Below are positions 10,370 through 21,250 of a DNA stretch of 64,000 nt, in pieces. Location of the stretch: assembly GCA_020466095.1 (NCBI GenBank), contig CM035806.1, positions 90,142,511 through 90,206,510 on the forward strand, written 5' to 3'. Numbering within the stretch: position 1 is the stretch's first letter; every line of letters begins with the position of its first letter. This stretch comes from Chlorops oryzae. Its lineage: Eukaryota; Arthropoda; Insecta; Diptera; Chloropidae. The notes below the pieces were generated by a model. That model saw only the letters and a program-made list of their open reading frames with translations. It was not told where the DNA came from and searched no databases. The translations under genes were made by a program, and so were the position numbers.

Positions 10370-11368
10370 TGTTAGGTGTCGACTTTGGCTAAGTAGGTTG
10401 AGAACCCCTGGCAGTGGTGGCTACAGACCACCACGCTGGGAGCGCCTGAAAGTAATTCCATTACATTCCGGCAATCTGGCTGTAACTAGATTTTTCTAAC
10501 ATTTTTACCAAAGCTTCAGAATTCAAAAAATATTTTATTTCCACTACCAACGAGTTTTTGCCGAATTTGCATTCCCATAAATCTTAAGCTAAAATGCACT
10601 TGTGCATTCTGCATATATAACATTTCATTAAAAATCAAAATGTAGCAAACAAAAGCAAATTGTCTAAAAAGATTGCAAACGTTAACTGCAAGACTTTATA
10701 AGGTTTTGATTTCAAACAACCGTAAAATTTCAGACGCATGGAACGGCAAGGAAAATTCTGCCGACGTTGCATTCCCACGATCGGTGCCGGCCGATCGCCT
10801 TTCAAGGCACGTTGTCTCAACGTATGTGCGCCGTCGCGGCCAGCAAGCCGTCGACGGCTCAGTAGCGTTAGGAGTTGTAAAGGAAAATAAAATTCCTAAC
10901 GCCAGGTTGTTGATTTTCGTTCGTGAAGCCGCGAGGGACTGTCGGTTCACTGGTGTTACTTTTGATTAACAAAGGAAGATTGTGCAGTTGGTGTTGAAAG
11001 TCAGTCCTCATTAAAGGACTGACTTTGTGTTAAGAGTTGTAACCGAGTATGCTCGAAACTTAAAGAAGGAAAAGAGAATAAGCCAATAAAAATTAAAAAT
11101 TGTCAAATTGTGTTGAAAGTCAGTCCTCATCAAAGGACTGACTTCGATTAGGTGACGAAATCAAAAATAACACATAGCCCAATAATTGTGAAAAAAATAA
11201 AAATAAAAAAGATAAGAAAATAAATAAAAAGAAAAGTAACATTAATTCTGGTGCGATTTCATTGAAAAGAAAAAGGAAAACAAGAAAAACTACAGGCAAA
11301 AAAAAATAATAACGTCACCCCTTCCTTCCTTTTTCAACGGAAAAGAAAGAAGGAAGGATATCGTTACA
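10370..11368 (+). repeat. 5' LTR of G1
   Basis: 999 bp, starting TGTTAGG and ending CGTTACA. It matches the LTRs at 27972-28919 and 52652-53678. It carries two copies of a hairpin repeat: AGTCAGTCCT at 10999-11008 with its complement at 11015-11024, and again at 11118-11127 with 11134-11143. It is purine-rich near the 3' end. A one-base spacer and TGGCGCAG follow at 11370, which matches only the first eight bases of a tRNA-Ser-type primer site. Confidence 0.8.
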
Positions 11369-12411
11369 CTGGCGCAGCTTCATTCTTCGAACTTCGTTTC
11401 CAGGGAAAGAAAAATGGTGAGTCAAAGTAATCTCTCCAATTTCATAATTATGTTGATTTTAATTTTCTAACGAAATTTCATTATGTTTTCTTATATATAT
11501 CGTGAAATCGAAAATTAAAGTTGATCAATTATATATTTTTGGGTTTAAATTGGTGTTGCGGAAACGATTTCCTTTTCTTGTTTCAAAATGAAAAAGAAGA
11601 ACAATTAAGAAAAAAATAACAAGAAACTAAATTTTTTTTGTTTAAGTGCATCAGTTAAATCTATTTATGTTTAAAATTTGGCAGTTTTCTTTCGTATGAT
11701 CGAATTGTTGAATTTGGTTATGTAGTAACCTCGATCGTTAAAGCGTGGCTCTATGTAAGAATTCAACAAAGAAATCATGTACGATCTGCTCAAGCCAACA
11801 TAAATTTATTATTTCCCATATTTTTCTTAATTTTGTGTAAGCTATCGGCGCAGCGTTCTCTCTCGGCTGCCGCTTACTTTTTAGTTTCCCCTTGCCACAA
11901 AAAGACAAATCAAGCATACACATAGCAAGGGTTCGTTAGACTACGCTGCGATCGTTTGAGTAAAATAAAGAAAGAAAACGATCGTTGCAGCTCTGCAAAT
12001 GTTGTTTGTGCTGTCGTGTGCTTTTTCAGATGCGGTAAAAATTTATTTCACGTTTTCGGATTTATAACAGGAAATAAATTAATGTATGTCTTGAAGTGCT
12101 AAGTATAAGAGGAGAGGAGGTGAGAAATTATTATTTCAATGGCTTTCCGACTTTAACGAAATCAAGTAAAAAAGAAAAAAAAAGGGAAAATATAAGTATA
12201 TATAAATTTCACATCAAGTTTTAGAGCAATTGGACGAAAAATTTTAATTTCTCTATTCTTGTTCTCTCAGTGCAAACTATGTGTGATATTGCTATAAAAT
12301 TGAATCTGTCTTAATGATACGTATGATTGTCGGGGTATTTTTTTTTTGGGAGAAAAAATTTTTTTTTGCAAGCGGGAATAAAACATACAAAAAAAAAATA
12401 TATATAATATA
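11369..12411 (+). other. G1 leader, part 1
   Basis: About 1 kb of AT-rich leader between the LTR and the errantivirus insertion, with no convincing reading frame. An ATG at 11414-11416 is followed at once by GTGAGT (11417-11422), a consensus 5' splice site, so a spliced subgenomic RNA is possible. The leader resumes at 19172, past the errantivirus. Confidence 0.5.
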
Positions 12412-12815
12412 AGTTAAGCACTTGGCTATGGTGTTACGCAACCATTCTCGCCAACTTCTTTTTGATATTCACAATCAATTCCAATTCGGTCATTCACCGC
12501 TATTGCACAACCGATTCGATCACGTTGCACCTTCCTAAAATTCAAGTGCATGCACAACGTGATTGCTGAGCCTGCGTTTGATTACTTGCACGCGCATCCG
12601 GGAGCCGTGGGAAACGCCGACGCAGCAACATTAGGTTAAGTTAGCTCTTAATTTTGACTTCATATGTTAATCAGTCTAATTCCAGGAGCCGTCAATACCG
12701 GTCAAATAAATTATAACGTTCATATAAATTGTTGTTAAATTCTTTAAGTGGAAGCGGACTAGTTGGGTCCGCTGAAAATATTTTTTTATAAGGATCCATA
12801 GTAGATCCTTTAACT
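12412..12815 (+). repeat. 5' LTR of the errantivirus
   Basis: 404 bp, AGTTAAG...TTTAACT. Compared by eye with the 3' LTR at 18768-19171, it has five substitutions. Confidence 0.92.
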
Positions 12816-12832
12816 GGCGCCCGAGCTGGGAC
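12815..12832 (+). promoter_or_regulatory. Primer binding site of the errantivirus
   Basis: TGGCGCCCGAGCTGGGAC starts on the last base of the LTR. The first eight bases match the tRNA-Lys-type primer site common in gypsy-type elements, while the rest is only partly similar. This is where minus-strand DNA synthesis would start. Confidence 0.7.
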
Positions 12833-13487
12833 CAGCAACATAAACGTCCTTAAAATATTTTTACTATTTTTGCTGGTCGCGAATCCCGTAAAAGCTCCTG
12901 GAAAGGACTCCGCAAAAAACAAAAAAAAAACATTTTTTAAATAAAAAAAAAAAAAAATAAATAATAAAAAAAATAAAAAATTTTTTAAAACGAATGTTAA
13001 AGAAAAAATAAGAATAAAAATCGCATTTAAGCGAAACAAAAAAAAAGATAAAAGATAATCATAAAAATTTTTAAAAAAAACGAATGTAAAGAAAAAATAA
13101 GAATAAAAATTGCATTCAAGCGAACCTAAAAAGAAAAAAAATATAAAAAATATTTAAACGAACGTAAAGGAAAAAATAAGAATAAAAATCGCATTCAAGC
13201 AAATAATCTGTGCTGCAAGCAAGTGAATTTAATATAAGGTTCAAAGGTTTGGTGCGAAATAGCCTTTTTTCTATTCCTAGAAGGAAATAGCAATTTTTGT
13301 TGTCAAAGGCGGTGTGGAAGTGAAAAAGCCATTGAACTGTTGTTGGGGACCGCCATAGTGACAGTGAGCAACCGACGCAAATAGAATAAGGAAGCTGCTA
13401 GATGAAAATTCTTATCCTGTGAGTACTCGCAGAACTTATATTTTATATTTTTGTATATTTGCATTTTATATCTCGGCAAGTCATATC
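12833..13487 (+). promoter_or_regulatory. Errantivirus leader with short uORF and splice donor
   Basis: The leader is A-rich and repetitive: three similar AAAGAAAAAATAAGAATAAA blocks occur near 12990-13190. An ATG at 13402 opens a six-codon uORF that ends in TGA at 13420-13422. A consensus donor, GTGAGT at 13419-13424, lies within the end of this uORF. The gag ATG is at 13488 in another frame. Splicing at 13418/13419 would remove the uORF stop and leave a short ATG-led exon for env. Confidence 0.6.
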
Positions 13488-14543
13488 ATGGAGGAGCTTC
13501 AAAGATCAGTGACACAGTTGACAGGCGCGGTTAACGCACTAATAGAACAAGTCAGGAGCTCCGAAAGGAGAATAGGTGCTTTAGAAAATGTAGAACGTCC
13601 AGCACCTCCGATTGTCGATGCCGGCGTCGTGATAGCAGCTCCTAGACCTCCTCAGACTGAGGAAGAGCTGAAAGAAATTTCTAAGCTCCCTGATTGCGTT
13701 AAGGAGCTTCGCGCGTTCGAAGGAAATCCAGCCCAGTACATCTCGTGGGTTCATAACGTCGAGGCAATTTTAAACGACTATGAAATCGTGAGATCAAAAC
13801 CGATCTACAGAGCTATTTTGCAGAGCGTGAGAGGAAAAATAAGGGGTGGTGCAGATGCTGCCCTTGTTTCTTACAACATCTTCGACGATGATTGGCCAAC
13901 TATTAAAAAATGCCTCTCTTTGCACTACGCGGACAAGCGCGACATTCGAACCTTAGAGTATCAGCTAGGGCAGTTAACGCAGAAAGGGCAAAGGTTAGAC
14001 GCTTTTTATGCTTTAGTGAACCACCAGCTTTCCCTCATAATCAATAAAGTGAAAACAGAATCGCACTCACAAGAAACGGTAAATGCGTTAGTCGAAGCCT
14101 ATCGGAACAGGGCACTGGACGTATTTGTCCGCGGGTTGGATGGCGATCTTTCACGGCTTATTTCAATCCAGAGACCACAAACGCTGCCCGAGGCATATAC
14201 TTCTTGCCTCGACATCCAAAATCTGAATGTAAGGCGTTACCCGATTCACCCCTTAGGGATTCCCAATTCAATAACAATTCCGGTTAACCAAATGAGCAGA
14301 ACCAAAACCAGACAGAATCCACCACCAAGAAGATTCTCTTCTAATAGCTTCCCCCAAAATGCACCCAGAAGATCTTTTGATAATAGATTTAATAGTTATC
14401 CTCCACCTAGGCCAACAGCTCCAAAACCCAGTGAAAAAATGGACGTTGATCAATCAACGCAAAGTAAAAATGTTAACTATATGAATAGGCCGCAAGACTT
14501 CCAAAATTTTAAAAGAAGGGGGTCATCTTTGAATACCCCATGA
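13488..14543 (+). CDS. Errantivirus gag
   Basis: The frame opens with ATG at 13488 (MEEL...) and runs 351 codons to TGA at 14541-14543. Gag forms the particle core. The N-terminus is probably coiled coil (heptad-like residues 1-40), followed by a capsid-like helical region (to about residue 260) and a basic Pro/Arg/Asn-rich tail. There is no CCHC zinc knuckle, as is usual in this genus. Another frame opens with ATG at 14540 and stays open to about 14718 with an acidic Glu/Gln-rich sequence, so the original Gag tail may have been longer and cut by a small indel. Confidence 0.75.
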   Translation: MEELQRSVTQLTGAVNALIEQVRSSERRIGALENVERPAPPIVDAGVVIAAPRPPQTEEELKEISKLPDCVKELRAFEGNPAQYISWVHNVEAILNDYEIVRSKPIYRAILQSVRGKIRGGADAALVSYNIFDDDWPTIKKCLSLHYADKRDIRTLEYQLGQLTQKGQRLDAFYALVNHQLSLIINKVKTESHSQETVNALVEAYRNRALDVFVRGLDGDLSRLISIQRPQTLPEAYTSCLDIQNLNVRRYPIHPLGIPNSITIPVNQMSRTKTRQNPPPRRFSSNSFPQNAPRRSFDNRFNSYPPPRPTAPKPSEKMDVDQSTQSKNVNYMNRPQDFQNFKRRGSSLNTP

Positions 14544-14661
14544 ACTACCAGAAAATGTTCTATACGGTCCCGGCAGAAGAGGGCACGGAAGAATCGCCCG
14601 CACACACAGAATTAGTAGCGAATGAAGCCGGCGAGGCCCAGCAAGACTCTCAGAATGAGCC

Positions 14662-16392
14662 TTGTTCAGACGAGGTAAATTTTACAACAGGAGCCTCGTT
14701 TCAGGCGTACCATATCTAGAATACCGTACAAATGAAAATTGCAGATTGAAATTCCTTGTCGACACTGGAGCTAATAAAAATTACATCAGTCCCTCCGTAG
14801 CAGAAAATCCTATTCCAGTTGAGAACCCCTTCGCGGTGAATTCGGCTGCAGGAAAGATAAAAATAAACGAAAAAGTTTCCGGAAAATTTTTTGATTTTGT
14901 TGATCGAAGTGTAGAGACCACGTTTTTTGTACTCCCAGGCCTTGAGTCCTTTGACGGGATAATAGGTGATGACACGCTTCGCGAGGTTAAAGCCGTTCTC
15001 GACAGGGATCTCAATCTCCTGATACTCAAACCCGATATAGTTATACCCCTGAAACAAAAGTTAGCGCTAGAAGTAAACACGATAAAGATTCCCAGTTTAG
15101 ACATTTCAAAAAAGACCGAAAACGATCTTCAGTCAGTATTAGAAAAATATAATGATTTATTTGGGCCACTCGACGGAAGTTCAGTTGTAAATACGAAAGT
15201 TCGAGCCGAAATTAAAACAAGCACGCAAGAGCCAATTTACACGAAAATCTACCCTTACCCGGCCAACATGCGTGAGGAAGTTGACAGGCAAATTGACGAG
15301 CTTCTTCGAGAAAATGTTATCCGAAAATCCGATAGTCCCTACAATTCACCAATTTGGGTGGTACCTAAGAAAGCGAAACCAAATGGAGAAAAACAATATC
15401 GCATGGTGGTCGATTTTAAGCGTCTGAAAGCAGTTCAGTTCCCGACAAGTATCCCATTCCGGAAATTAACAGTACATTAGCTAGTCTTGGCCAGGCAAAA
15501 TATTTCACAACTTTGGACCTTACGTCCGGATTTCATCAAATTCTTATGAAAAATAGTGACATTCCGAAAACAGCCTACTCCCATACCCGAATTCCCTTGC
15601 GAAATATTGCATCTAGACAGACTCGAAATTCAAGGAGAAAAATTTATTTCAGTGTTGGACAAATTTTCAAAATTCGCGAAGCTATTTCATATTAGAAACA
15701 AATCTGCTCCACATCTGCCTCAAAAATTAGCAAAAATCATGCATTTCTTCACAGTACCAAAAATGGTAGTAATGGACAACGAGCGTGGTTTTCTAACCCC
15801 TATTAACATAAATTTCCTTAGATCTTTAAACATTGAAATCTACAGAACCCCCACTCAGAAAAGCGAGGTCAATGGTCAAGTCGAAAGGTTCCATTCAACA
15901 GTTATAGAGATTTTTAGGTGCATAAAGAACGACTTCCAAAATCTAAGAATCAAAGAAATTTTGCAAATAGCAGTTGATAGGTACAATGACAGTATTCACT
16001 CCGTCACACGCCATAAGCCTAATGACATATTTTTCAATCGCAGTGAAAGGGTTAATTTTCAAAATATTTCAAACTTTCACGAAAAATTTAACAACGACAT
16101 TCGCGGTCAACTAATCGAAAATGAAAAGATAAGAAACTCGCGTTTGAACGTAAAGAAATCCGAACCCAAAACCTTTGAGCCTGGGAACGTCATATACGTT
16201 GCCAATAAACAAATAAAAGGCAAGCAGAAGCCTCTTTATAAAAAAGAAACTGTCGCAGCAGATAATACAGTCACTATAACAACAGAAACCGGGAAAAAAA
16301 ATTCACAAATCCCATATCAAGAATTAAATGAAAATATATTTGCGAATATCTTTTCATTTAACTTTTTATTGTCTCTAAATAATAAAGGGTAA
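14662..16392 (+). pseudogene. Errantivirus pol: protease, RT start and integrase with internal deletion
   Basis: Protease is marked by VDTGANKNYIS near 14757. The RT N-terminus follows up to VDFKRL near 15410; a frameshift near 15450 comes next, then TTLDLTSGFHQ in the next frame. At about 15585 the sequence jumps straight into the integrase core. The RT catalytic core, RNase H and the integrase zinc region are therefore absent, roughly 2 kb or more by comparison with the family. The integrase core keeps its acidic residues (HLDR near 15612, MDNERGF near 15773, the Glu of VNGQVERFH near 15880) and an intact C-terminus. Pol is not functional. Confidence 0.85.
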
Positions 16393-17254
16393 CCAACCTT
16401 ATCAAATTTCTTACAAAAAAAGAACGAAAAAGAAGCATACGAAGATCACATTTCATGAACAAAAGCATTTTTTTTTCTCTTGTTAGTCTGTTTATTCTCT
16501 TACCGAAAAATATGTGTTTTTTTTTTCTCTCAGTCCAAACACATGAAAAATTCTGTGCCTTATTTGATTTCATACCAAAGAATTAAAACAAAATTCTTTT
16601 CTTTAAATAAAAGAGAATAAAAAAAAGTAATAAAAAATAAAAAAGAAAATGCTTTTAATCATTTTCATTTCGCATCTTACAATCAACATTTCCATTTATT
16701 TCGTTCATCTTTTTAACTCTATGTTCGGTGGCCCTACAAATTAAGTAGCTAATAACAAGTACGAGGGCAATGATAAGGTGGAATTTCGGCAAGTCGTCAT
16801 GGCAATAACTAACACATCCCTAACCGGAGATTGCAAAATGAGCATTGTCGATCCTGGGAGTGCTGCCGTGCCTTAGTAGGCGCTACCGCCAAACCGGATT
16901 ATCCGGCCCTCCCATCTTGCAAACCAGCGGACACCTTATCATTATAAGAAAAAAGAGGGGAGCTTTAGTTAAATATTTGCACAAAAACAGGAAATTCCTG
17001 TTCACAATGATGTAAAGGATTCAAAGAAATCTCAAATCATACAACAATGACACCCAAAAATGGGATATACAAATTGCATAAGCAAAATGCTAAAAAAGAA
17101 ATTAAGAAAGCCCAAAACTGGGATATGCAAATTAAATACTAACATAAAAGTTAAGGAACCCCGAAATCGGGCTATATAAAATAAGGGAAAATCCAAAAAT
17201 TTTTTGTCGTAAATACACTAAAATAATATGTTCATTTTATCTCTTCATACTAAG
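16393..17254 (+). other. Errantivirus pol-env intergenic region with inverted repeat and splice acceptor
   Basis: An AT-rich 5' part contains two T-runs. A perfect 11-bp inverted repeat, ATGATAAGGTG at 16770-16780 and its complement at 16932-16942, encloses a GC-richer segment. Three small hairpins of the form CCC-AAA-GGG follow at 17053-17064, 17111-17122 and 17160-17171, each before an A/T-rich ATATRCAAA-like stretch. A pyrimidine-rich run and TACTAAG end in AG at 17253-17254, a good 3' splice site for env. Confidence 0.6.
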
Positions 17255-18758
17255 CCTAGGTTGGCTGGTAGCCACCACTTTTGGTCTTTACGTCTACCAC
17301 TATGAAGCTCCTATCGTAACGATCAGCTCAGGAAATGGCTGGACTCTCAATGGTTACTTCAAGCTTGTCCACGTGATACCTTTGCAGCAGTACCGTGATG
17401 CACTTGAACTCCTCTCTGATCTCAATTATGGCTCAGTAAGACACGAAGAAACAAAAGCTATCCTGGAGTTTCACATAAAACAGATACATCTACGCCTGGA
17501 CGAACTCAGCGCTAAACACGCCAGAGCGACACGCTCTATAAATTGGATTGGTTCGGCATGGAAATGGGTAGCGGGCAACCCTGACGCTACTGATTGGGAC
17601 ATAATAATGAAATGTCAGCAGGATGTGATCGAAAACAACAACCACCAGTATAAAATAAACGATGACCTTTTCACCAGGATGCAAGCAGTGATCACTAAAG
17701 TTAATGAAATGGCGACTCAATTCAACAGCATAAACAACGAAAGCCAAGAATACCACTTTGAACAAAATATTCTCGATAAAACGCTCATACTAAAGGAAGC
17801 AGTAAACGAAGTCGTACGGGGGTGTCAGATGGCGAAGAAGGGCATGGTCAACACGAACCTCCTAAGCAGCGAAGAGGTCAACCAAATCGTATCAGAGGTC
17901 GAAACACTGCCATATCAAAACGAGGTCGAAGCAATCGAATATGGTCAGCCATCGATATTCACCAATGGCTCAACCTTATTGTACGTTCTGGCACTACCGA
18001 AAGTGAAAATGCAGCTATATCACCACCTTATCGTTAGGAGTACCATAAGGAATGGTATGCAAGTAGTAATTCCATATAAAAGGGTGCTCATGAGCCAACA
18101 TGAGACGTACGGAATAACGGACAGCTGTCTTTCCATTGCGAATTCCACGATCTGCAGCGCAGACTCACTTCAGAAGATCCCGGAGAACGAGTGCCTGCCG
18201 CGAATATTAAAGGGAGGTCACGCAGAATGTCAACTTCGCAACAGCGCTGAAGAAGTCGTAGAGCTTATCAACGAAAATACAATATTCGTCACGAACTTCA
18301 TGGGAAATTTAACATCAAAAAACACCACGACCCCCTTGAAAGGCACTTATATCATTCAACTAGAGAACGAACGAATATCTCTCAACAACAACTCATACTC
18401 CAGTGTTTTGACCACTAGCCTCCAAGCGTTACCACCCATCCTAACGAACGTAACAGCGAAGAGTATTCTAAGGGACCTAGGATACCTCAACGAGTTGACA
18501 ACAAGGAACATTAAGTATATATCTAACCTAACGCAAAAAATCGATTTTTCTCTATTGACAGGCAGCATTGGTCTTCTACTCGTCGCACTTGCGGCTGGGG
18601 CTCTATGGCAAAGATTGAATAGGAAAGTAAACATCCCTAGGGTCCAAACCGTCGAACCCGTTGAGACGGTCATATGCCATCGAATGAGCTGCGATCATCC
18701 GAGATTCCAGACCGCCGCCTACGAATCCCGCAAAGATCCACGGGACGCGGATCTTTAA
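17255..18758 (+). CDS. Errantivirus env, 3' coding exon
   Basis: An uninterrupted frame of about 500 codons with no stop to TAA at 18756-18758. Env is a class I-like fusion glycoprotein related to insect and baculovirus F proteins. A hydrophobic signal-like segment lies at 17256-17300. A basic furin-type site (RATR, around 17523-17534) precedes the conserved fusion-peptide-like NWIGSAWKW stretch. N-x-S/T sites occur in the ectodomain, a membrane segment lies near 18555-18610, and a short tail follows. The frame has no ATG at its start. The most likely start is the small leader exon 13402-13418, whose phase fits an acceptor at 17254. Alternatively, translation could start at the first in-frame ATG, 17373, losing the signal peptide. 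Confidence 0.8.
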
Positions 18759-18767
18759 AGGGGGCGG
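18757..18767 (+). promoter_or_regulatory. Polypurine tract of the errantivirus
   Basis: AAAGGGGGCGG directly before the 3' LTR, the usual primer for plus-strand DNA synthesis. One C interrupts the purines. Confidence 0.75.
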
Positions 18768-19171
18768 AGTTAAGCACTTGGCTATGGTGTTACGCAACCA
18801 TTCTCGCCAACTTCTTTTTGATATTCACAATCAATTCCAATTCGGTCATTCACCGCTATTGCACAACCGATTCGATCACGTTGCACCTTCCTAAAATTCA
18901 AGTGCATGCACAACGTGATTGCTGAGCCTGCGTTTGATTACTTGCACGCGAATCCGGGAGCCGTGGGAAACGCCGACGCAGCAACATTAGGTTAAGTTAG
19001 CTCTTAAGTTTGACTTCATATGTTAATCAGTCTAATTCCAGGAGACGTCAATACCGGTCAAATAAATTATAACGTTCATATAAATTGTTGTTAAATTCTT
19101 TTAGTGGAAGCGGACTAGTTAGGTCCGCTGAAAATATTTTTTTATAAGGATCCATAGTAGATCCTTTAACT
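18768..19171 (+). repeat. 3' LTR of the errantivirus
   Basis: 404 bp, followed by TATATATATA. The first four bases repeat the TATA before the 5' LTR. Confidence 0.92.
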
Positions 19172-19456
19172 TATATATATATAAAATTTGTTGTCAGAAA
19201 ATATTTTTATTGTTCTACTGGCTGTTTATCTACCGTTAGATAGTTCATCGTTCGTTAATATTCGCGGCCGGGTACAACATTTTAATTTTGTTTTCTTAAC
19301 AAGTGACCCCACGTTCGGGAAAAAGAAAAAAAAAACATTGGGTGGTGCGATTGAGCTACCATTTTTTCAACTCGCTTTGATACTTCTGTTTTGGACTCAC
19401 TCTTATGAGTAAAACACAATTAAATGGATTTTTTTCTTACCGTAAAGTCTGACTAA
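19172..19456 (+). other. G1 leader, part 2
   Basis: This continues the G1 leader to the right of the errantivirus. It is AT-rich with no clear gene. A T-rich run ending TTACCGTAAAG lies just before the gag ATG at 19457. Confidence 0.5.
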
Positions 19457-21250
19457 ATGAAAAAGGAAGTAGGAGAATTAAAGCAGAATTTAAGGCAATC
19501 GGAAGATAGATCAACAACTATTTTAGCGGAAGTGTGGGACCTTACTAAACAAATAAATCCCAGTAGAGAGGCAGTTACCTTATTAGAAGACAATTTAGCT
19601 GTCCAGCGTTATACCCGTTTGGAAGAAGCTTTATTTCTCTTAGAAAACGCCAAACACTGCGTTGGTTCAAATACAGAAAACAATAAGGAGAACATAAGTC
19701 AGTTGACAGAAACAGTCGCCCTTTTAGAAAAGAATTGCTTAGAATTGAGTCAAAGAATAAAAGCAAGCGCAGCGCTCATTGAGGAGTCTGAAGCAAATAA
19801 CGAGATTCTCAGAGAAGCATTAAGTAGTGCTGTAGGAGGAAAAGTAGCTGAGGAATTGGAACGAAGTAAGGCAGCAGCGAAGGAACAGAAGAAGGAAACC
19901 CAATACCTCAAGGTAGAAGTTAGAAATTTACGAGAAATTTTAAAGAATCTCTGTCGCACTTCGCCCTCTCATTCCCGTACTCCCACTCCAATAACACCTG
20001 AACAATCAGAACAATCCGGCCAGCGAAATAAAGCTTAAAATTGCATTCCACAACAGGGACTTAAGGATATAATTCAAGAAGCGAGTATTCCAACTATAAC
20101 AATTACAATGGCCAACCCTAAAAATATTAGTGAAGTGATGAAAAATATTAACAGATTAGTACCATAATTCGCGGCCACCAATGGCCCGCAACTTAGAGCA
20201 GACGTCCATAGATTTATCGCCGGTTGCGAATTAGCGAAATTAACTATTAATGAGTACGACACACAGAATGCAATAAAGTGCATTAAACAAAGATTAGCGG
20301 GCCATGCTTTCGAGTCATTGTCAAACAAAGTTTTTAGCAATATTGACGAACTGTGCGAGTTCGTCAAACAAATTTTTCTAAAGAAGAGAACGCTCGAAGA
20401 TATAAGAGCAGAAATGATATCGAGTAAACAGAAAGCAGGAGAATCTATTTGCCTTTTTGGGGGTAGGGTTGAGGCCTTATTTAATGAAGCAGAAAGTATT
20501 ATTAGCGATAAATGGAGTGAACAGGAATCACTTTCCGCGTTAGACGAATATAAAAATTTAGCAGCTAAACGGTTTATAATGGGTTTAAGAGAGCCCTCAA
20601 TCAAACATCGTTTCGTAAGATGCCAAAACAAACTCATTCGCGACCTCGTAAAAATAGGTGAGGAAGCCGAGGAGTTGTTTGGCGATACCCACTTGCACAT
20701 AAATACAGTGGACTCGGCTGGTCAAAATGCCACGAGACCACCACAGACACTTGAATGTTCTTTTTGCCAGCGGGGGGGCCACTCGACTGAATCATGTTTT
20801 CGTGCGCGTGAAAATAGTCAAAATAATCGGAACGGCCAAGAAACGACACGACGGACGATAACTAACTGCACTTACTGCTCACGACGGGGTCATGTTTACA
20901 ACAATTGTTTCGAGCGGCTCGGAAAAAATTTCTGCCAGGTATGTCTAATGAAAGGCCATGAAACTAATTCATTCTGCCAACAATCCGCACTAACGGATGG
21001 GCGAAATTTTTCTAGACGAAATCCTTTCCTAAGGCCTACAACACCAAACTCGCAAGCGGTAAACCAACAATCGACTCCAGCAAGCTCCTTAGCGAACAAT
21101 CGAAGTAGCACAACTCCACAAACACAAGAACGAAATCCCAACAATCCAGTGCAGTGCTACAGATGTAAAGAATTTGGTCACATTGCCCGGAACTGCACCA
21201 AGCAACTACAGGATCAGGGAAACTTATTGCGGCCCAGTCTCGGCCAATAG
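19457..21250 (+). pseudogene. G1 gag, two in-frame stops
   Basis: One frame runs from ATG 19457 to TAG 21248-21250, broken by TAA at 20036-20038 and TAA near 20165. The first 190 residues are strongly coiled-coil-like (Leu/Glu/Lys heptads). A capsid-like helical region spans about 20200-20690. Three CCHC zinc knuckles follow: C-S-F-C...H...C near 20756, C-T-Y-C...H...C near 20868 and C-Y-R-C...H...C near 21155, with a Cys/His remnant between. The coiled-coil N-terminus plus knuckles suggests an mdg1/412- or mdg3-like gypsy lineage, but the lineage is uncertain. Confidence 0.75.

Larger units (their letters stand above)
12412..19171 (+). mobile_element. Errantivirus (gypsy-type endogenous retrovirus), pol-deleted
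   Basis: A 6760-bp element with 404-bp LTRs that begin AGTTA and end TAACT, as in errantiviruses. TATA stands on both sides (12408-12411 and 19172-19175), a 4-bp target duplication in a TATATA-like site typical of the group. It holds a primer site, gag, a pol with a large internal deletion, an uninterrupted env exon and a polypurine tract. The LTRs differ at five positions by eye, so the insertion is fairly recent. Without RT core and RNase H it cannot copy itself. Confidence 0.9.

Noticed and set aside
10370..11368. The 10370 LTR as a solo LTR unrelated to the gag-pol at 19457
   Set aside because: It is followed by a primer-site-like TGGCGCAG and a leader that continues after the errantivirus, so it is better read as a 5' LTR, though the mismatched flanks leave some doubt.
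13419..13487. N-terminal extension of gag from a GTG at 13419
   Set aside because: GTG is not a usual eukaryotic start and this stretch coincides with the splice donor; ATG 13488 is the better start.
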